A program made the position numbers and the translations under genes. The notes beneath the pieces are model-generated. The model saw only the letters and a list, made by a program, of their open reading frames with translations, was not told the DNA's origin and ran no database searches. A stretch of DNA of 64,000 bases from Thalassotalea_F euphylliae (GTDB lineage Bacteria; Pseudomonadota; Gammaproteobacteria; Enterobacterales; Alteromonadaceae). The DNA is taken from positions 434,001 to 498,000 of the forward strand of contig NZ_JBHUIB010000001.1 in assembly GCF_042682785.1 (NCBI RefSeq). Reading direction: 5' to 3'. This document shows positions 1-8,411 of this stretch, piece by piece. The stretch's first letter is position 1. Each line of letters opens with the position of its first letter.

Positions 1-325
1 AAAACTTGCAATAACATCTAGTACTCCCGATCAACACTGTAAATTGTCGCTGTTAACCGAATAAAAAAAAAGGACAATTTTAGTTTCTGAACAAAAACAG
101 CTGTAATTGTTCAATTAACAATCAAAGTTTTACGTGCTTCTTTCATTACTTTTCACCAGTATCAGGCCGATGCATTGAAATACTTGTTATAGTGATGGGT
201 TCAAACGTCACACTTTTAAACAATTAACATGTAAAAAATTGTCAAAGACTGGTGAACAATCTTAGCGCCTAGGGTAATATTCGCCACTACGCTAACTTGT
301 TAAATTGATGTAAAAACCGTCTCGA
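1..325. other. Non-coding region upstream of mlaF
   Basis: No open frame of credible coding character is seen. The stretch is AT-rich and presumably carries the mla promoter. One weak candidate on the + strand is GTGAAC at 252-257, a 17-base spacer, and TAATAT at 275-280; only about half of the consensus positions match, so this is tentative. The sequence contains several oligo-A and oligo-T tracts but no strong hairpin. Confidence 0.4.
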
Positions 326-1123
326 ATGTCTCAAACATTGGTTGAAATTAAGGACGTTACGTTTAAACGTGACGAACGGGTAATTTATGACAACATTAGT
401 TTGTCTATCCCGAAAGGAAAAGTAACGGCGATCATGGGCCCCAGTGGTATTGGTAAAACAACACTGCTACGTCTTATGGGTGGGCAATTAAAACCTGAAA
501 GCGGTCAAATTCTGTTTGACGGCCATAATATTCCAGCGTTGAGCCGCAACGCACTGTATGATGTTCGCACTCGTATGAGTATGTTGTTCCAAAGCGGAGC
601 ACTTTTTAGCGAAATGACGGTCTATGACAATATCGCCTTCCCGATCAGAGAACATACTCGCTTGCCAGAGCATATTATTGAAAAAATGGTGCTAATGAAA
701 CTCGAAGCTGTAGGTCTTCGAGGCGCTCGCCATTTAAAACCTAGTGAACTATCAGGCGGTATGGCCCGTCGCGCAGCACTAGCACGTGCGATTGCTCTTG
801 ATCCAGAACTGATAATGTATGACGAGCCTTTCGCGGGCCAAGACCCTATTTCAATGGGCGTAATTGTCCGACTGATTAAGTCACTAAACGATGCTCTTGG
901 CCTAACTTCGGTAGTGGTATCACACGATGTTCCAGAAGTAATGAGTATTGCCGACTACATTTATATAATCGCCGAGCAAAAGATTATTGGTCATGGCACG
1001 CCAGAGCAAATTCATCAGCAAACATCACCATTAGTGCAGCAATTCGTAAAAGGTGAAGCGGATGGGCCCGTGCCGTTTCATTTCAAGGCACCTTCGTACA
1101 AACAAGAACTAATTGGAGGCTAA
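326..1123 (+). CDS. mlaF: MlaF, ATPase of the phospholipid-transport ABC complex
   Basis: Cytoplasmic ATPase of the MlaFEDB inner-membrane complex that moves phospholipids between the inner membrane and periplasmic MlaC, keeping outer-membrane lipid asymmetry. The 265-residue protein has a Walker A (GPSGIGKTT, about residues 38-46), the MlaF-style signature LSGGMARR rather than the usual LSGGQ, a Walker B ending in MYDEPFAGQDP, and a switch histidine (VVSHD). The length is normal for the family. The ATG at 326 has no clear ribosome-binding site. It heads the operon mlaFEDCB-ibaG-murA, in the same order as in E. coli, which makes the assignment secure. Confidence 0.97.
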   Translation: MSQTLVEIKDVTFKRDERVIYDNISLSIPKGKVTAIMGPSGIGKTTLLRLMGGQLKPESGQILFDGHNIPALSRNALYDVRTRMSMLFQSGALFSEMTVYDNIAFPIREHTRLPEHIIEKMVLMKLEAVGLRGARHLKPSELSGGMARRAALARAIALDPELIMYDEPFAGQDPISMGVIVRLIKSLNDALGLTSVVVSHDVPEVMSIADYIYIIAEQKIIGHGTPEQIHQQTSPLVQQFVKGEADGPVPFHFKAPSYKQELIGG

Positions 1124-1127
1124 GGTA

Positions 1128-1907
1128 ATGTTAAATGCTATTGCCAACCTTGGCCGAACAACCATGGATATTATCGCTGGCTTAGGAAAAGCGATTTTGA
1201 TGCTTACTGCTGCGATAGTACAAGTACCCAACCCACGCAAAGGCTTTCCGCTACTTGTAAACCAGCTTTATGCGGTCGGCGTACTGTCTCTTATTATTAT
1301 CGTGGTATCTGGTACCTTCATCGGCATGGTACTGGCGCTTCAAGGCTATACCATTTTAGTCGGATATGGTGCCGAAGCCAGCCTAGGGCCAATGGTAGCC
1401 TTGTCACTACTCAGAGAGCTAGGCCCCGTTGTTGCAGCGCTACTTTTTGCGGGTCGAGCAGGCTCCGCATTAACGGCTGAAATCGGTTTGATGAAAGCGA
1501 CTGAGCAGCTATCGAGTATGGAAATGATGGCGGTAGACCCTTTACGCCGTGTTATTGCGCCTCGTTTTTGGGCTGGATTTATCAGCTTACCGTTGCTCGC
1601 TGCGATTTTTTCAATGGTTGGCATTCTAGGTGCACACTTAGTTGGTGTTGACTGGTTAGGCGTTGACAGCGGTACCTTTTGGTCAGTAATGCAAGCACAG
1701 GTAGATTTTGAAAAGGATGTGCTCAATGGCATAATTAAGAGCCTTGTATTTGCCTTTGTTGTGACCTGGATTGCGGTATACAAAGGCTACGCTTGTGAGC
1801 CTACTTCGGAAGGGATTAGCCGAGCAACTACAGCTACCGTAGTTCAGTCATCGTTACTGGTACTAGGTTTAGATTTCGTATTAACAGCATTAATGTTTGC
1901 CCGTTAA
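1128..1907 (+). CDS. mlaE: MlaE, permease of the phospholipid-transport complex
   Basis: Integral inner-membrane permease (about 259 residues) of the Mla complex; it partners with MlaF (ATPase), MlaD (periplasmic MCE ring) and MlaB. The sequence has several hydrophobic segments (for example VLSLIIIVVSGTFIGMVLAL) and the conserved MlaE-family core LGPVVAALLFAGRAGSALTA. I chose the ATG at 1128 because GGAGGCTAAGG sits directly upstream; the reading frame itself opens slightly earlier at a TTG. The gene starts 4 bases after the mlaF stop, so translation is probably coupled. Its C-terminal coding end overlaps the longest open frame of mlaD, although the likely mlaD start lies downstream. Confidence 0.97.
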   Translation: MLNAIANLGRTTMDIIAGLGKAILMLTAAIVQVPNPRKGFPLLVNQLYAVGVLSLIIIVVSGTFIGMVLALQGYTILVGYGAEASLGPMVALSLLRELGPVVAALLFAGRAGSALTAEIGLMKATEQLSSMEMMAVDPLRRVIAPRFWAGFISLPLLAAIFSMVGILGAHLVGVDWLGVDSGTFWSVMQAQVDFEKDVLNGIIKSLVFAFVVTWIAVYKGYACEPTSEGISRATTATVVQSSLLVLGLDFVLTALMFAR

Positions 1908-1944
1908 TGTTATTAGCAAGTTTTTGTGTAAATTAGGTGAAGAC

Positions 1945-2415
1945 ATGACGTCTAGAAAATTAGAATTAACCGTTGGATTTTTTGTTGCCCTAGGGATAGC
2001 GGCATTATTAGCACTCGCATTGAAAGTAGCAGATTCAGGTATTTCAGGTAACGGTGAAACTTACGAATTACATGCTAAATTTGACAATATAGGTGGCCTA
2101 AAGGTGCGCTCACCAATAAAAATTGGTGGTGTTGTAGTAGGCCGTGTGAGCAAAATTTCATTAGACAATGATGACTTTACACCCATTGTTACCTTAGAAA
2201 TTTTCGCAGAGTATAAAGACTTTTCAGAAGCAACATCAGTATCAATCTTAACGGCTGGCTTGCTAGGTGAGCAATATTTAGGCTTAGAGCCAGGTTTTAT
2301 GGATGATTCACTGGAGACGTTAAAACCAGGTGATTTTATTGAAGATACTAAGCCTGCATTAGTACTAGAAGAGTTAATTGGACAATTTTTATTTAGCCAA
2401 GGAAGTGGTGACTAG
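1945..2415 (+). CDS. mlaD: MlaD, periplasmic MCE-domain subunit
   Basis: Membrane-anchored MCE protein that forms the periplasmic hexameric ring through which phospholipids pass between MlaE and MlaC. The N-terminus is one transmembrane anchor (LTVGFFVALGIAALLALAL) followed by the MCE domain with the typical stretch FDNIGGLKVRSPIKIGGVVVG, and a short C-terminal tail. The start at 1945 is preferred because AGGTGA lies 6-8 bases upstream and the product (about 156 residues) then begins right before the anchor, as in homologues; an earlier in-frame ATG at 1897 overlaps mlaE. Length is normal. Confidence 0.96.
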   Translation: MTSRKLELTVGFFVALGIAALLALALKVADSGISGNGETYELHAKFDNIGGLKVRSPIKIGGVVVGRVSKISLDNDDFTPIVTLEIFAEYKDFSEATSVSILTAGLLGEQYLGLEPGFMDDSLETLKPGDFIEDTKPALVLEELIGQFLFSQGSGD

Positions 2416-2424
2416 GAAATCATT

Positions 2425-3060
2425 ATGAAAAAATTAATCGCTGGCGTATTTGCTTTCGCACTGTCGTTTTCGGCATTTGCTGAGGTAGACAAAACAAACC
2501 CGTACGACATGATCCAGGAAGTCGCGGATATCACATTTAAGCGCTTTGCTAACGAACAACAAAGTATTCGCAGCAACCCCAACTTGCTCAAAGATATCGT
2601 CCGTGAAGAACTCATGCCTTATATCGATTATCGCTATGCTGCATTTAAAGTGGTTGGCGTTAACCTGAAGCGAACAACAGAAGATGAGCGTAAGGCTTTT
2701 GTACCAGTATTTAGAGACTATCTAATTACTTCCTATGCGCAGGTGTTTACCCTATATGACAATCAAAAAGTTGAGTTTGCACCAGCTAAAAATATAGACA
2801 ATGAACGAATTGTTGTAGTGGACACCCAAGTTTTGGAATCAGGTCGCCCACCTATCGATATTTCATTTAAAGTGCGTCATAACCGAAAAACGAATGAATG
2901 GAAGGCATTCGATATGATAGCTGAAGGAGTTAGTTTACTTGACAGTAAACAAGCTGAACTAAGCAGCATTATTCGTCAGAAAGGTTTGCAACACGTTACA
3001 GACATGCTTAAAGAAAAAGCCAGCAGGGATGTTGTCTTTAAGGGAGAAGAGCGGTCTTAA
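2425..3060 (+). CDS. mlaC: MlaC, periplasmic phospholipid shuttle
   Basis: Soluble periplasmic carrier that ferries phospholipid between the outer-membrane MlaA complex and the inner-membrane MlaFEDB complex. The 211-residue product opens with a Sec signal peptide (MKKLIAGVFAFALSFSAFA, cleavage before EVD) followed by the MlaC (Ttg2D-like) domain; the MPYIDYRYAAFKVVG segment is characteristic. It starts 9 bases after mlaD within the same operon. The mlaA lipoprotein gene is not in this window, as is common because it is usually unlinked. Confidence 0.95.
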   Translation: MKKLIAGVFAFALSFSAFAEVDKTNPYDMIQEVADITFKRFANEQQSIRSNPNLLKDIVREELMPYIDYRYAAFKVVGVNLKRTTEDERKAFVPVFRDYLITSYAQVFTLYDNQKVEFAPAKNIDNERIVVVDTQVLESGRPPIDISFKVRHNRKTNEWKAFDMIAEGVSLLDSKQAELSSIIRQKGLQHVTDMLKEKASRDVVFKGEERS

Positions 3061-3061
3061 T

Positions 3062-3358
3062 ATGACGCCATTAACCTTAAATATTAGTGATAAAACGACA
3101 GTGCTCAGTGGCGACCTTAACAGCGCCACTGTTGCAACGATTAGTAGCAAACACCAAGCAAAAATTGTGAATAGCAAACAGATGACACTTGACCTAAGTG
3201 ACGTCAAAGACGTCGATACTGCAGGTTTAGCATGGCTTCTTTACTTGGTGGAACAAGCACTTAACACTAAATGTCAGTTGACGTTTGCACATTTGCCCGA
3301 TGATTTATTAAAATTGGCGCAACTCAGTGCGGTAGATGACTTCTTAATGACCGCCTAA
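3062..3358 (+). CDS. mlaB: MlaB, STAS-domain regulator of the Mla transporter
   Basis: Small cytoplasmic STAS-domain protein (about 98 residues) that binds MlaF and is needed for assembly and activity of the transporter. The STAS core is visible as MTLDLSDVKDVDTAGLAWLLYLV, including the DTAGL turn. The ATG at 3062 lies immediately after the mlaC stop and is preferred over a longer frame that runs back into mlaC; a purine-rich AGGGAGA sits somewhat far upstream. Position in the operon matches E. coli. Confidence 0.92.
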   Translation: MTPLTLNISDKTTVLSGDLNSATVATISSKHQAKIVNSKQMTLDLSDVKDVDTAGLAWLLYLVEQALNTKCQLTFAHLPDDLLKLAQLSAVDDFLMTA

Positions 3359-3380
3359 TTACATCCCTCAGGAGCCTTCA

Positions 3381-3638
3381 TTGGAAGTTTCAGATATAGA
3401 ACAAATGATCAAAGACGCTATCGAATTAGATGAACTTCATGTTGCATTCGATGGTTCTCAATGCAAAGTGATTGCCGTAGCAGACATGTTTGGCGAACTT
3501 AGCCGCGTGAAAAGACAACAAGCTATTTATGGCCCTCTTTCACCGGCAATCAGTGACGGTCGTATTCATGCCGTCACAATTAAGACGTTTACGCCAGATC
3601 AATGGCAACGTGACAAAATGTTTAACTTACCACTATAA
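3381..3638 (+). CDS. ibaG: IbaG, BolA-family protein
   Basis: BolA/IbaG-family protein of 85 residues, the usual size. In E. coli IbaG (YrbA) is acid-induced and binds monothiol glutaredoxin with an iron-sulfur cluster; the same role is inferred. The family pattern is seen in HVAFDGSQCKVIAVADMFGELSRVKRQQ and in the closing HAVTIKTFTPDQW. The start is a TTG at 3381, supported by AGGAG about 8 bases upstream and by alignment of the N-terminus with homologues. It sits between mlaB and murA, as in E. coli. Confidence 0.93.
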   Translation: MEVSDIEQMIKDAIELDELHVAFDGSQCKVIAVADMFGELSRVKRQQAIYGPLSPAISDGRIHAVTIKTFTPDQWQRDKMFNLPL

Positions 3639-3657
3639 CCAGAAATAGACTGCTACC

Positions 3658-4920
3658 TTGGACTCATTCAAAATAAATGGTGGTAAACCACTTCATGGCG
3701 CCGTGAAAATCTCAGGCGCCAAAAATGCCGCACTTCCTATATTGATGTCTGCGATTTTATCTAATGAAGACGTGATTATCAGTAATGTGCCACGCCTCAA
3801 TGATATCAACACGACGATAAAGCTTCTTCACCAATTAGGTGCTGAGGCTGAGTGGTTAAACGAAGACACACTAAAGATTAATGCAAGCACAATTAACCAG
3901 CATGTTGCTTCTTACGAACTGGTTAAAACGATGCGTGCTTCCATTCTTGTGCTAGGTCCGCTAGTTGCGAAGTATGGTCATGCAGAAGTATCTCTACCAG
4001 GCGGCTGTGCGATTGGTGCACGCCCTGTTGATCTTCACATCCAAGGCCTCAAGCAAATGGGCGCTGATATCGATGTAGAGCAAGGTTACATCAAAGCGAA
4101 AAAAGCAGGCCGCCTAAATGGCGCAACTATCTTCATGGACACAGTTAGCGTTACTGGCACTGAAAATTTGATGATGGCTGCTGCTCTTGCAGAGGGTACA
4201 ACAATTATCGAAAACGCTGCGCGTGAGCCTGAAATTGTCGACCTAGCTAACTGTCTTAACGCTTTAGGGGCGAAAGTGTCTGGTGCTGGTACCGATATGT
4301 TAACTATTGAAGGTGTTGAAAAGCTTCATGGTGGTGAATACAGCGTGATGGCAGACCGCATCGAAACCGGTACATTCTTGGTCGCAGCAGCAGTAACTCG
4401 AGGTAAAGTACGCTGTGTTAACGCTGACCCTAAATCGCTTGATGCGGTGCTTGTGAAGCTTCAAGAAGCTGGCGCTGATATTGAGACTGGTGAAGATTGG
4501 ATTGAGCTTTCAATGAATAGCCGCCCTAAAGCCGTCAACATTAAAACCGCACCTCACCCAGCATTCCCTACCGATATGCAGGCACAGTTTGTAACGTTAA
4601 ATGTATTAGCGCAAGGTTCTGCACGCGTTACGGAAACCATTTTTGAGAACCGCTTTATGCACGTACCTGAATTACAGCGCATGGGCGCTGATATCGCGTT
4701 AGAAGGCAACACGGCAATAACGACTGGTGTAGAGCAACTTACCGGTGCTCAGGTGATGGCAACAGATTTACGTGCATCTGCAAGTCTTGTTATTGCAGGC
4801 CTTGTCGCCACTACAGAAACCCAGGTAGACAGGATTTACCATATTGACCGTGGTTACCAAAATATTGAAGGTAAACTGCAAGGGCTTGGCGCAGATATCG
4901 TTCGCGTAAAAACCTCATAA
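3658..4920 (+). CDS. murA: MurA, UDP-N-acetylglucosamine 1-carboxyvinyltransferase
   Basis: Catalyses the first committed step of peptidoglycan synthesis in the cytoplasm, transfer of enolpyruvate from PEP to UDP-GlcNAc; it is the fosfomycin target. The 420-residue product shows the N-terminal FKINGGKPLHGAVKISGAKNA, with the substrate Lys-Asn pair, and the active-site loop PGGCAIGARPVDLH with the catalytic cysteine that fosfomycin alkylates. The start is a TTG (3658) without a strong ribosome-binding site; family alignment (MD-F-I-GG) supports it. It is the last gene of the mla operon, followed by a strong terminator. Confidence 0.97.
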   Translation: MDSFKINGGKPLHGAVKISGAKNAALPILMSAILSNEDVIISNVPRLNDINTTIKLLHQLGAEAEWLNEDTLKINASTINQHVASYELVKTMRASILVLGPLVAKYGHAEVSLPGGCAIGARPVDLHIQGLKQMGADIDVEQGYIKAKKAGRLNGATIFMDTVSVTGTENLMMAAALAEGTTIIENAAREPEIVDLANCLNALGAKVSGAGTDMLTIEGVEKLHGGEYSVMADRIETGTFLVAAAVTRGKVRCVNADPKSLDAVLVKLQEAGADIETGEDWIELSMNSRPKAVNIKTAPHPAFPTDMQAQFVTLNVLAQGSARVTETIFENRFMHVPELQRMGADIALEGNTAITTGVEQLTGAQVMATDLRASASLVIAGLVATTETQVDRIYHIDRGYQNIEGKLQGLGADIVRVKTS

Positions 4921-4938
4921 GCTTGAAAACACTAACGT

Positions 4939-4974
4939 AAAAAGGCCAGCAAATGCTGGCCTTTTTATTTTTTG
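4939..4974 (+). terminator. Rho-independent terminator after murA
   Basis: A perfect 7-bp GC-rich stem (GGCCAGC / GCTGGCC, 4944-4950 and 4955-4961) with loop AAAT, flanked by AAAAA and followed by TTTTTATTTTTT. It closes the mla-murA operon and, with A-tracts on the left, could also act on minus-strand transcripts from the next gene. Confidence 0.93.
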
Positions 4975-4989
4975 TCTACAGCCTTTATT

Positions 4990-5547
4990 TTACGGCATCG
5001 TCTTCATGAAGCTTGAATAGGCATTGCGACCTTTTACCACCCAACCTGGAGCCGCTTCTCCAGTACCCGCTTGCTGAAGGCGAGGATGCCCTATCACAAC
5101 TTTCGCTAATATAGGTTCTTGGCTAGGTTCAATATCCACAAACAGCACGTGTTTACCCTTTCGGAGCACCTCTTGGAAGCGCTTAAAGTGCACATTAACG
5201 CGCTGAATGCCAATGAAGCCACCTTCCCATGTGCAAAAGCCTAATATAATAATGGCTAGAAACACTATGGGTAGCCAACCCGCTGGTGACTCTGTCCACC
5301 CCAGCATGTAGGCTGCTAGTAGTGTTGCAGATGAGGCGATAACACCAACGATCGCACCAACTTCTGTGGAATGAACGACATCTTTCTTGAGAACCGATTC
5401 TACTTCGGGTAAGTCATGTTGATCTACAGCACTATCGTCTTCGCTCAACACATGGATTTGTGGCTCGGTGATGCCTTGTGCGGTGAGTTCCTGCTCAACG
5501 TCTTTTAGATCAGCTAAATCCTCACTGATAAAGTAATGTCTAAGCAT
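4990..5547 (-). CDS. Conserved membrane protein of unknown function
   Basis: 185 residues. The N-terminal third is soluble and acidic, followed by two adjacent transmembrane segments (about residues 64-84 and 92-112: VGAIVGVIASSATLLAAYML and WLPIVFLAIIILGFCTW) and a C-terminal soluble part with KGKHVLFVDIEPSQEPIL. The overall layout, a cytoplasmic sensor-like head, a glycine-rich membrane hairpin and a soluble tail, resembles conserved marine gammaproteobacterial proteins of unknown role. I do not recognise a function. It stands alone between the murA terminator and gntR, both minus-strand genes being separated by about 145 bases. Confidence 0.75.
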   Translation of the reverse strand: MLRHYFISEDLADLKDVEQELTAQGITEPQIHVLSEDDSAVDQHDLPEVESVLKKDVVHSTEVGAIVGVIASSATLLAAYMLGWTESPAGWLPIVFLAIIILGFCTWEGGFIGIQRVNVHFKRFQEVLRKGKHVLFVDIEPSQEPILAKVVIGHPRLQQAGTGEAAPGWVVKGRNAYSSFMKTMP

Positions 5548-5615
5548 ATAATGCTCCTCAGGTTAAATTATCCTGTTTCGCAAAGCTCTTACACAACACA
5601 CATCGTAAGTAGCAT

Positions 5616-5641
5616 TGTAGGCAAGTACGCACTTACCTACA
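5616..5641. terminator. Imperfect hairpin between gntR and the membrane-protein gene
   Basis: TGTAGG-C-AAGT / ACTT-A-CCTACA inverted repeat with a 4-base loop, lying downstream of the minus-strand gntR gene. No clear T-tract follows on either strand, so it could be a weak terminator or a binding site. Confidence 0.35.
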
Positions 5642-5692
5642 AAGCAAGATCAATTATAACAGAAAGGAATTGGAGATAGCTCGACTAAGCTG

Positions 5693-6397
5693 CTACGCAT
5701 CCAACTGAGATTGAATAAGCTCTAGGGCTTCGTCAAGAATGGTTTTTACTGAAGCAGACGCTTGCTCTGGTTTTCTCGATTTAATGGTATTAAAAATATC
5801 AGCATGTTTTTGGACATCAGCACCTGGCACACCTTTGATGCGGTTAGTGTAACGAATACTCACCCTAAGCGCGGTGCTGATAAAATCATTTAACTGTGCA
5901 ATGAAGCGGTTACCACTAGCCATCAAAATAGCGGTATGAAAAGCAATGTCAGCATCAAGTGGATCATCTAACCCTTTATCGGCATCAGCCATTCTTGATA
6001 ACGCTTTTTCAATGTTGGCAAAATCTTCTTCTGTGCCATTTACCGCGGCCAAAGCTGCAGCCTGAGGCTCTATAGCTACACGTACTTGTGTAAATTCTTT
6101 CAACAAGGCTAATGACGGTTTAGAGTTCAAAATCCAGCCAAGTACATCAGTATCGAACATATTCCAGTTACTTTCTGGCAGTACCTGAATACCTTGCTTC
6201 GGACGGGAAGAAATTAACCCCTTTGCAGAGAGCATTTTAACGGCTTCGCGCGTAGCACTTCGGCTTACGTCAAATTCAACACACAAATCTGCTTCTGACG
6301 GTAATCCTGAACCTACAGGATAGTCACCTTTCACAATGGCCATGCCAAGATCATGTGTCAATTGGTGGGTTAAGTTATGTTTAGGATTACTTCTCAT
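5693..6397 (-). CDS. GntR-family regulator, FadR subfamily (FCD domain)
   Basis: Transcriptional regulator of 234 residues: N-terminal winged helix (about 10-75) with GSGLPSEADLCVEFDVSRSATREAVKMLSAKGLISSRPKQG, and a C-terminal all-alpha FCD ligand domain (about 95-225) in which D-A-D-I-A-F-H and RIKGV-G-D--KHADI supply likely metal/acid-ligand residues. FCD regulators commonly sense sugar acids or organic acids (for example DgoR, ExuR, LldR). It is divergent from the dehydrogenase-dgoK-lactonase operon, so control by galactonate or a downstream keto-acid is a reasonable inference. No specificity can be read from the sequence. Confidence 0.9.
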   Translation of the reverse strand: MRSNPKHNLTHQLTHDLGMAIVKGDYPVGSGLPSEADLCVEFDVSRSATREAVKMLSAKGLISSRPKQGIQVLPESNWNMFDTDVLGWILNSKPSLALLKEFTQVRVAIEPQAAALAAVNGTEEDFANIEKALSRMADADKGLDDPLDADIAFHTAILMASGNRFIAQLNDFISTALRVSIRYTNRIKGVPGADVQKHADIFNTIKSRKPEQASASVKTILDEALELIQSQLDA

Positions 6398-6546
6398 TTT
6401 TCAGCTCTTTACCTAAAATTTTGTATATTGTGTGCCGTCTTGGACAAACTATACTACAAGTTTTACCATCTCTGCGATAGCTGTTTTGTTAACAAATCTT
6501 TAACATTATCAAAAAGAAACAAGGGATTGTCTTGATTACGCAATTA

Positions 6547-6567
6547 AATAATATATAACATATTATT
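6547..6567. promoter_or_regulatory. Palindrome in the gntR / dehydrogenase intergenic region
   Basis: Perfect 8-bp inverted repeat AATAATAT-N5-ATATTATT between divergently transcribed gntR and the galactose-oxidation operon. Candidate operator; AT-rich composition means it could also arise by chance. Confidence 0.4.
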
Positions 6568-6598
6568 ATGATTATGCTTATCGACTTTTGAACAGCAA

Positions 6599-6628
6599 AC
6601 AATGTTTTTCGAAGACATTGTATAAAAT
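6599..6628 (+). promoter_or_regulatory. Inverted repeat and candidate -10 box before the dehydrogenase operon
   Basis: Perfect 7-bp inverted repeat ACAATGT-N9-ACATTGT (6599-6621) with TTCGAA near its centre, directly abutting TATAAAAT (6621-6628), a good -10 element about 50 bases before the start codon. This position would let a bound repressor, plausibly the adjacent GntR protein, block polymerase. Confidence 0.45.
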
Positions 6629-6676
6629 GAAGAATCGTGTGAAAGTGCGATTAAAAATATTGCGCAGGACTTATTG

Positions 6677-7441
6677 GTGACATCTCTTACTCAATATCAC
6701 AATCTCGCAGGTAAACGTGTCTTTATCACAGGTGGTGCAACTGGCATTGGTGCAGCCATTGTCAAAGCGTTTGTTGAACAAAAAGCACAAGTTGCTTTTG
6801 TCGATATCGATGCGAACGCGTCGTCACGCTTGGAAAAAGATCTAGAGCAGCAAGGTATACCAATTTGGCATCAAACCGTTGATGTCACTGACAATCAAGC
6901 ACTACAAGCAAGTATTGTGGATGCCTCAGAGTCGTTAGGTGGCATAGACATCTTAATAAATAACGTCGCCAACGATATGCGTCACCGACCACAAGATATT
7001 TCACCAAGTGACTGGCAATATTGCATGCAAGTTAATTTAGACGCTGCATTTTTTGCCGCACAAGCCGTATTCGCGCCGATGAAAAAGCAAAAAGGCGGTG
7101 TCATTATCAACTTCAGTTCTATCAACGCCTTACTTGGCCCAAAGAATATGGTTGGCTACACGACAGCGAAGGCTGGCCTGATTGGTATGACAAAATCACT
7201 CGCTAAAGACTACGGTCGTTATAATATTCGCGTCAATGCAATTCTGCCAGGCTGGGTCGCTACCGAAAAACAATTAGCCTCTTACTTGAGTGAAAATGAA
7301 GAGAAACGCTGGATGTCTACCATGGCATTGAAGCAGCGAATTGAGCCTGCGGATGTTGCCAAGTTAGCCTTATTTTTGTCATCAGATGACAGTGCAATGA
7401 TCACAGGTCAATGTGTGACGATAGACGGTGGGAAAACCTAA
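6677..7441 (+). CDS. Short-chain dehydrogenase, probable sugar (galactose) 1-dehydrogenase
   Basis: Classical NAD(P)-dependent SDR of about 254 residues: cofactor loop TGGATGIGAA, a VDID end of beta-2 that suggests NAD preference, NNVAND at the NNAG position, catalytic Ser in SSINAL, YTTAK with catalytic Tyr and Lys, and C-terminal GQCVTIDGGKT. Its place ahead of dgoK and an SMP-30 lactonase suggests the first step of oxidative galactose breakdown (galactose to galactonolactone), but SDR substrates cannot be read from sequence. Start chosen as GTG at 6677, 7 bases after AGGA; a TTG one codon earlier is possible. The stop is 1 base before dgoK. Confidence 0.88.
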   Translation: MTSLTQYHNLAGKRVFITGGATGIGAAIVKAFVEQKAQVAFVDIDANASSRLEKDLEQQGIPIWHQTVDVTDNQALQASIVDASESLGGIDILINNVANDMRHRPQDISPSDWQYCMQVNLDAAFFAAQAVFAPMKKQKGGVIINFSSINALLGPKNMVGYTTAKAGLIGMTKSLAKDYGRYNIRVNAILPGWVATEKQLASYLSENEEKRWMSTMALKQRIEPADVAKLALFLSSDDSAMITGQCVTIDGGKT

Positions 7442-7442
7442 C

Positions 7443-8399
7443 ATGAACCAGCAATTTATTATCGCGGTTGATTGGGGAACCAGCTTGTTAAGAGCTTATT
7501 TGTGCAGGGTCAATGACTGTGAAACACTTGAGCTTCATGCTTGCGCTCACGGTAAAGGCGTTGCCAAGTTAAATGGCGCGTTTGAGAAAGAGTTATTCGA
7601 TAATATCGCTCCTTGGTTAAACGCATACGGTAACCTACCTATCTTAATGGCGGGTCAAATTGGCTCAAGCATCGGCTGGAAAGAAACCAAGTACCTAGGC
7701 TGCCCAATCTCACCGTCAGCGGTTGCCTCTGCCTGTCATACCTTTATATGTCGAGAGCAACAAATTGCTATCGTTCCAGGACTGCACTGCAGTCATGACA
7801 ACCAGTACCGCGATGTCATGCGTGGCGAAGAGTTACAAGTATTAGGATGGCTTGCACAAAAGCCTGAGCATATGGAAGGCGATCATTTAGTCTGCCTACC
7901 TGGGACGCATACGAAATGGGTGTTGGTCAAGAACGGAAAAGTGACGTTGTTTAAAACCGCAATGACAGGTGAACTATACGACTTACTGAGTAACGGCAGT
8001 GTACTGATTCAACAGTCAGCACAACACTTTAACGAAGCTGCCTTTATCGATGGTGCTCAATACACGCTAGGAAGCGAATTTGGTAGCTTTAGTCATGGCC
8101 TATTTAGCGTGCGCAGTAAACAGCTTTTTAATGAGTTAGAGCAGAAGCATGCAAAGGCCTATTTGTCAGGACTGTTGCTCGGTACTGATGTGCGTGCCGC
8201 TTTGAATGCAACTGAGTGGCAACTTAATAAGAACACCCTAGTTCATATTATTGGTAATCCAACGCTCGCTGATTTGTTTGCCAAAACACTTTCATTGAGA
8301 GATATAAAAAGCGTTCAATACAACGTGGAAGAGATCACGCTCAGTGGTTTTTCATCACTTTTCCAAAATCTCGCGTTACATGACGTCTATAAAGCATAG
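7443..8399 (+). CDS. dgoK: 2-dehydro-3-deoxygalactonokinase
   Basis: Phosphorylates 2-keto-3-deoxygalactonate to its 6-phosphate in the De Ley-Doudoroff galactose pathway. The 318-residue product fits the DgoK family: IAVDWGTSLLRAYL phosphate loop at the N-terminus, LMAGQIGSSIGWKE, RDVMRGEELQVLGWL and LPGTHTKWV motifs. The ATG at 7443 follows the dehydrogenase stop by one base, so translation is likely coupled; an upstream in-frame GTG lies inside the previous gene. The matching galactonate dehydratase (DgoD) and the KDPGal aldolase (DgoA) are not in this window. Confidence 0.93.
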   Translation: MNQQFIIAVDWGTSLLRAYLCRVNDCETLELHACAHGKGVAKLNGAFEKELFDNIAPWLNAYGNLPILMAGQIGSSIGWKETKYLGCPISPSAVASACHTFICREQQIAIVPGLHCSHDNQYRDVMRGEELQVLGWLAQKPEHMEGDHLVCLPGTHTKWVLVKNGKVTLFKTAMTGELYDLLSNGSVLIQQSAQHFNEAAFIDGAQYTLGSEFGSFSHGLFSVRSKQLFNELEQKHAKAYLSGLLLGTDVRAALNATEWQLNKNTLVHIIGNPTLADLFAKTLSLRDIKSVQYNVEEITLSGFSSLFQNLALHDVYKA

Positions 8400-8411
8400 T
8401 TTTTCAGATAA

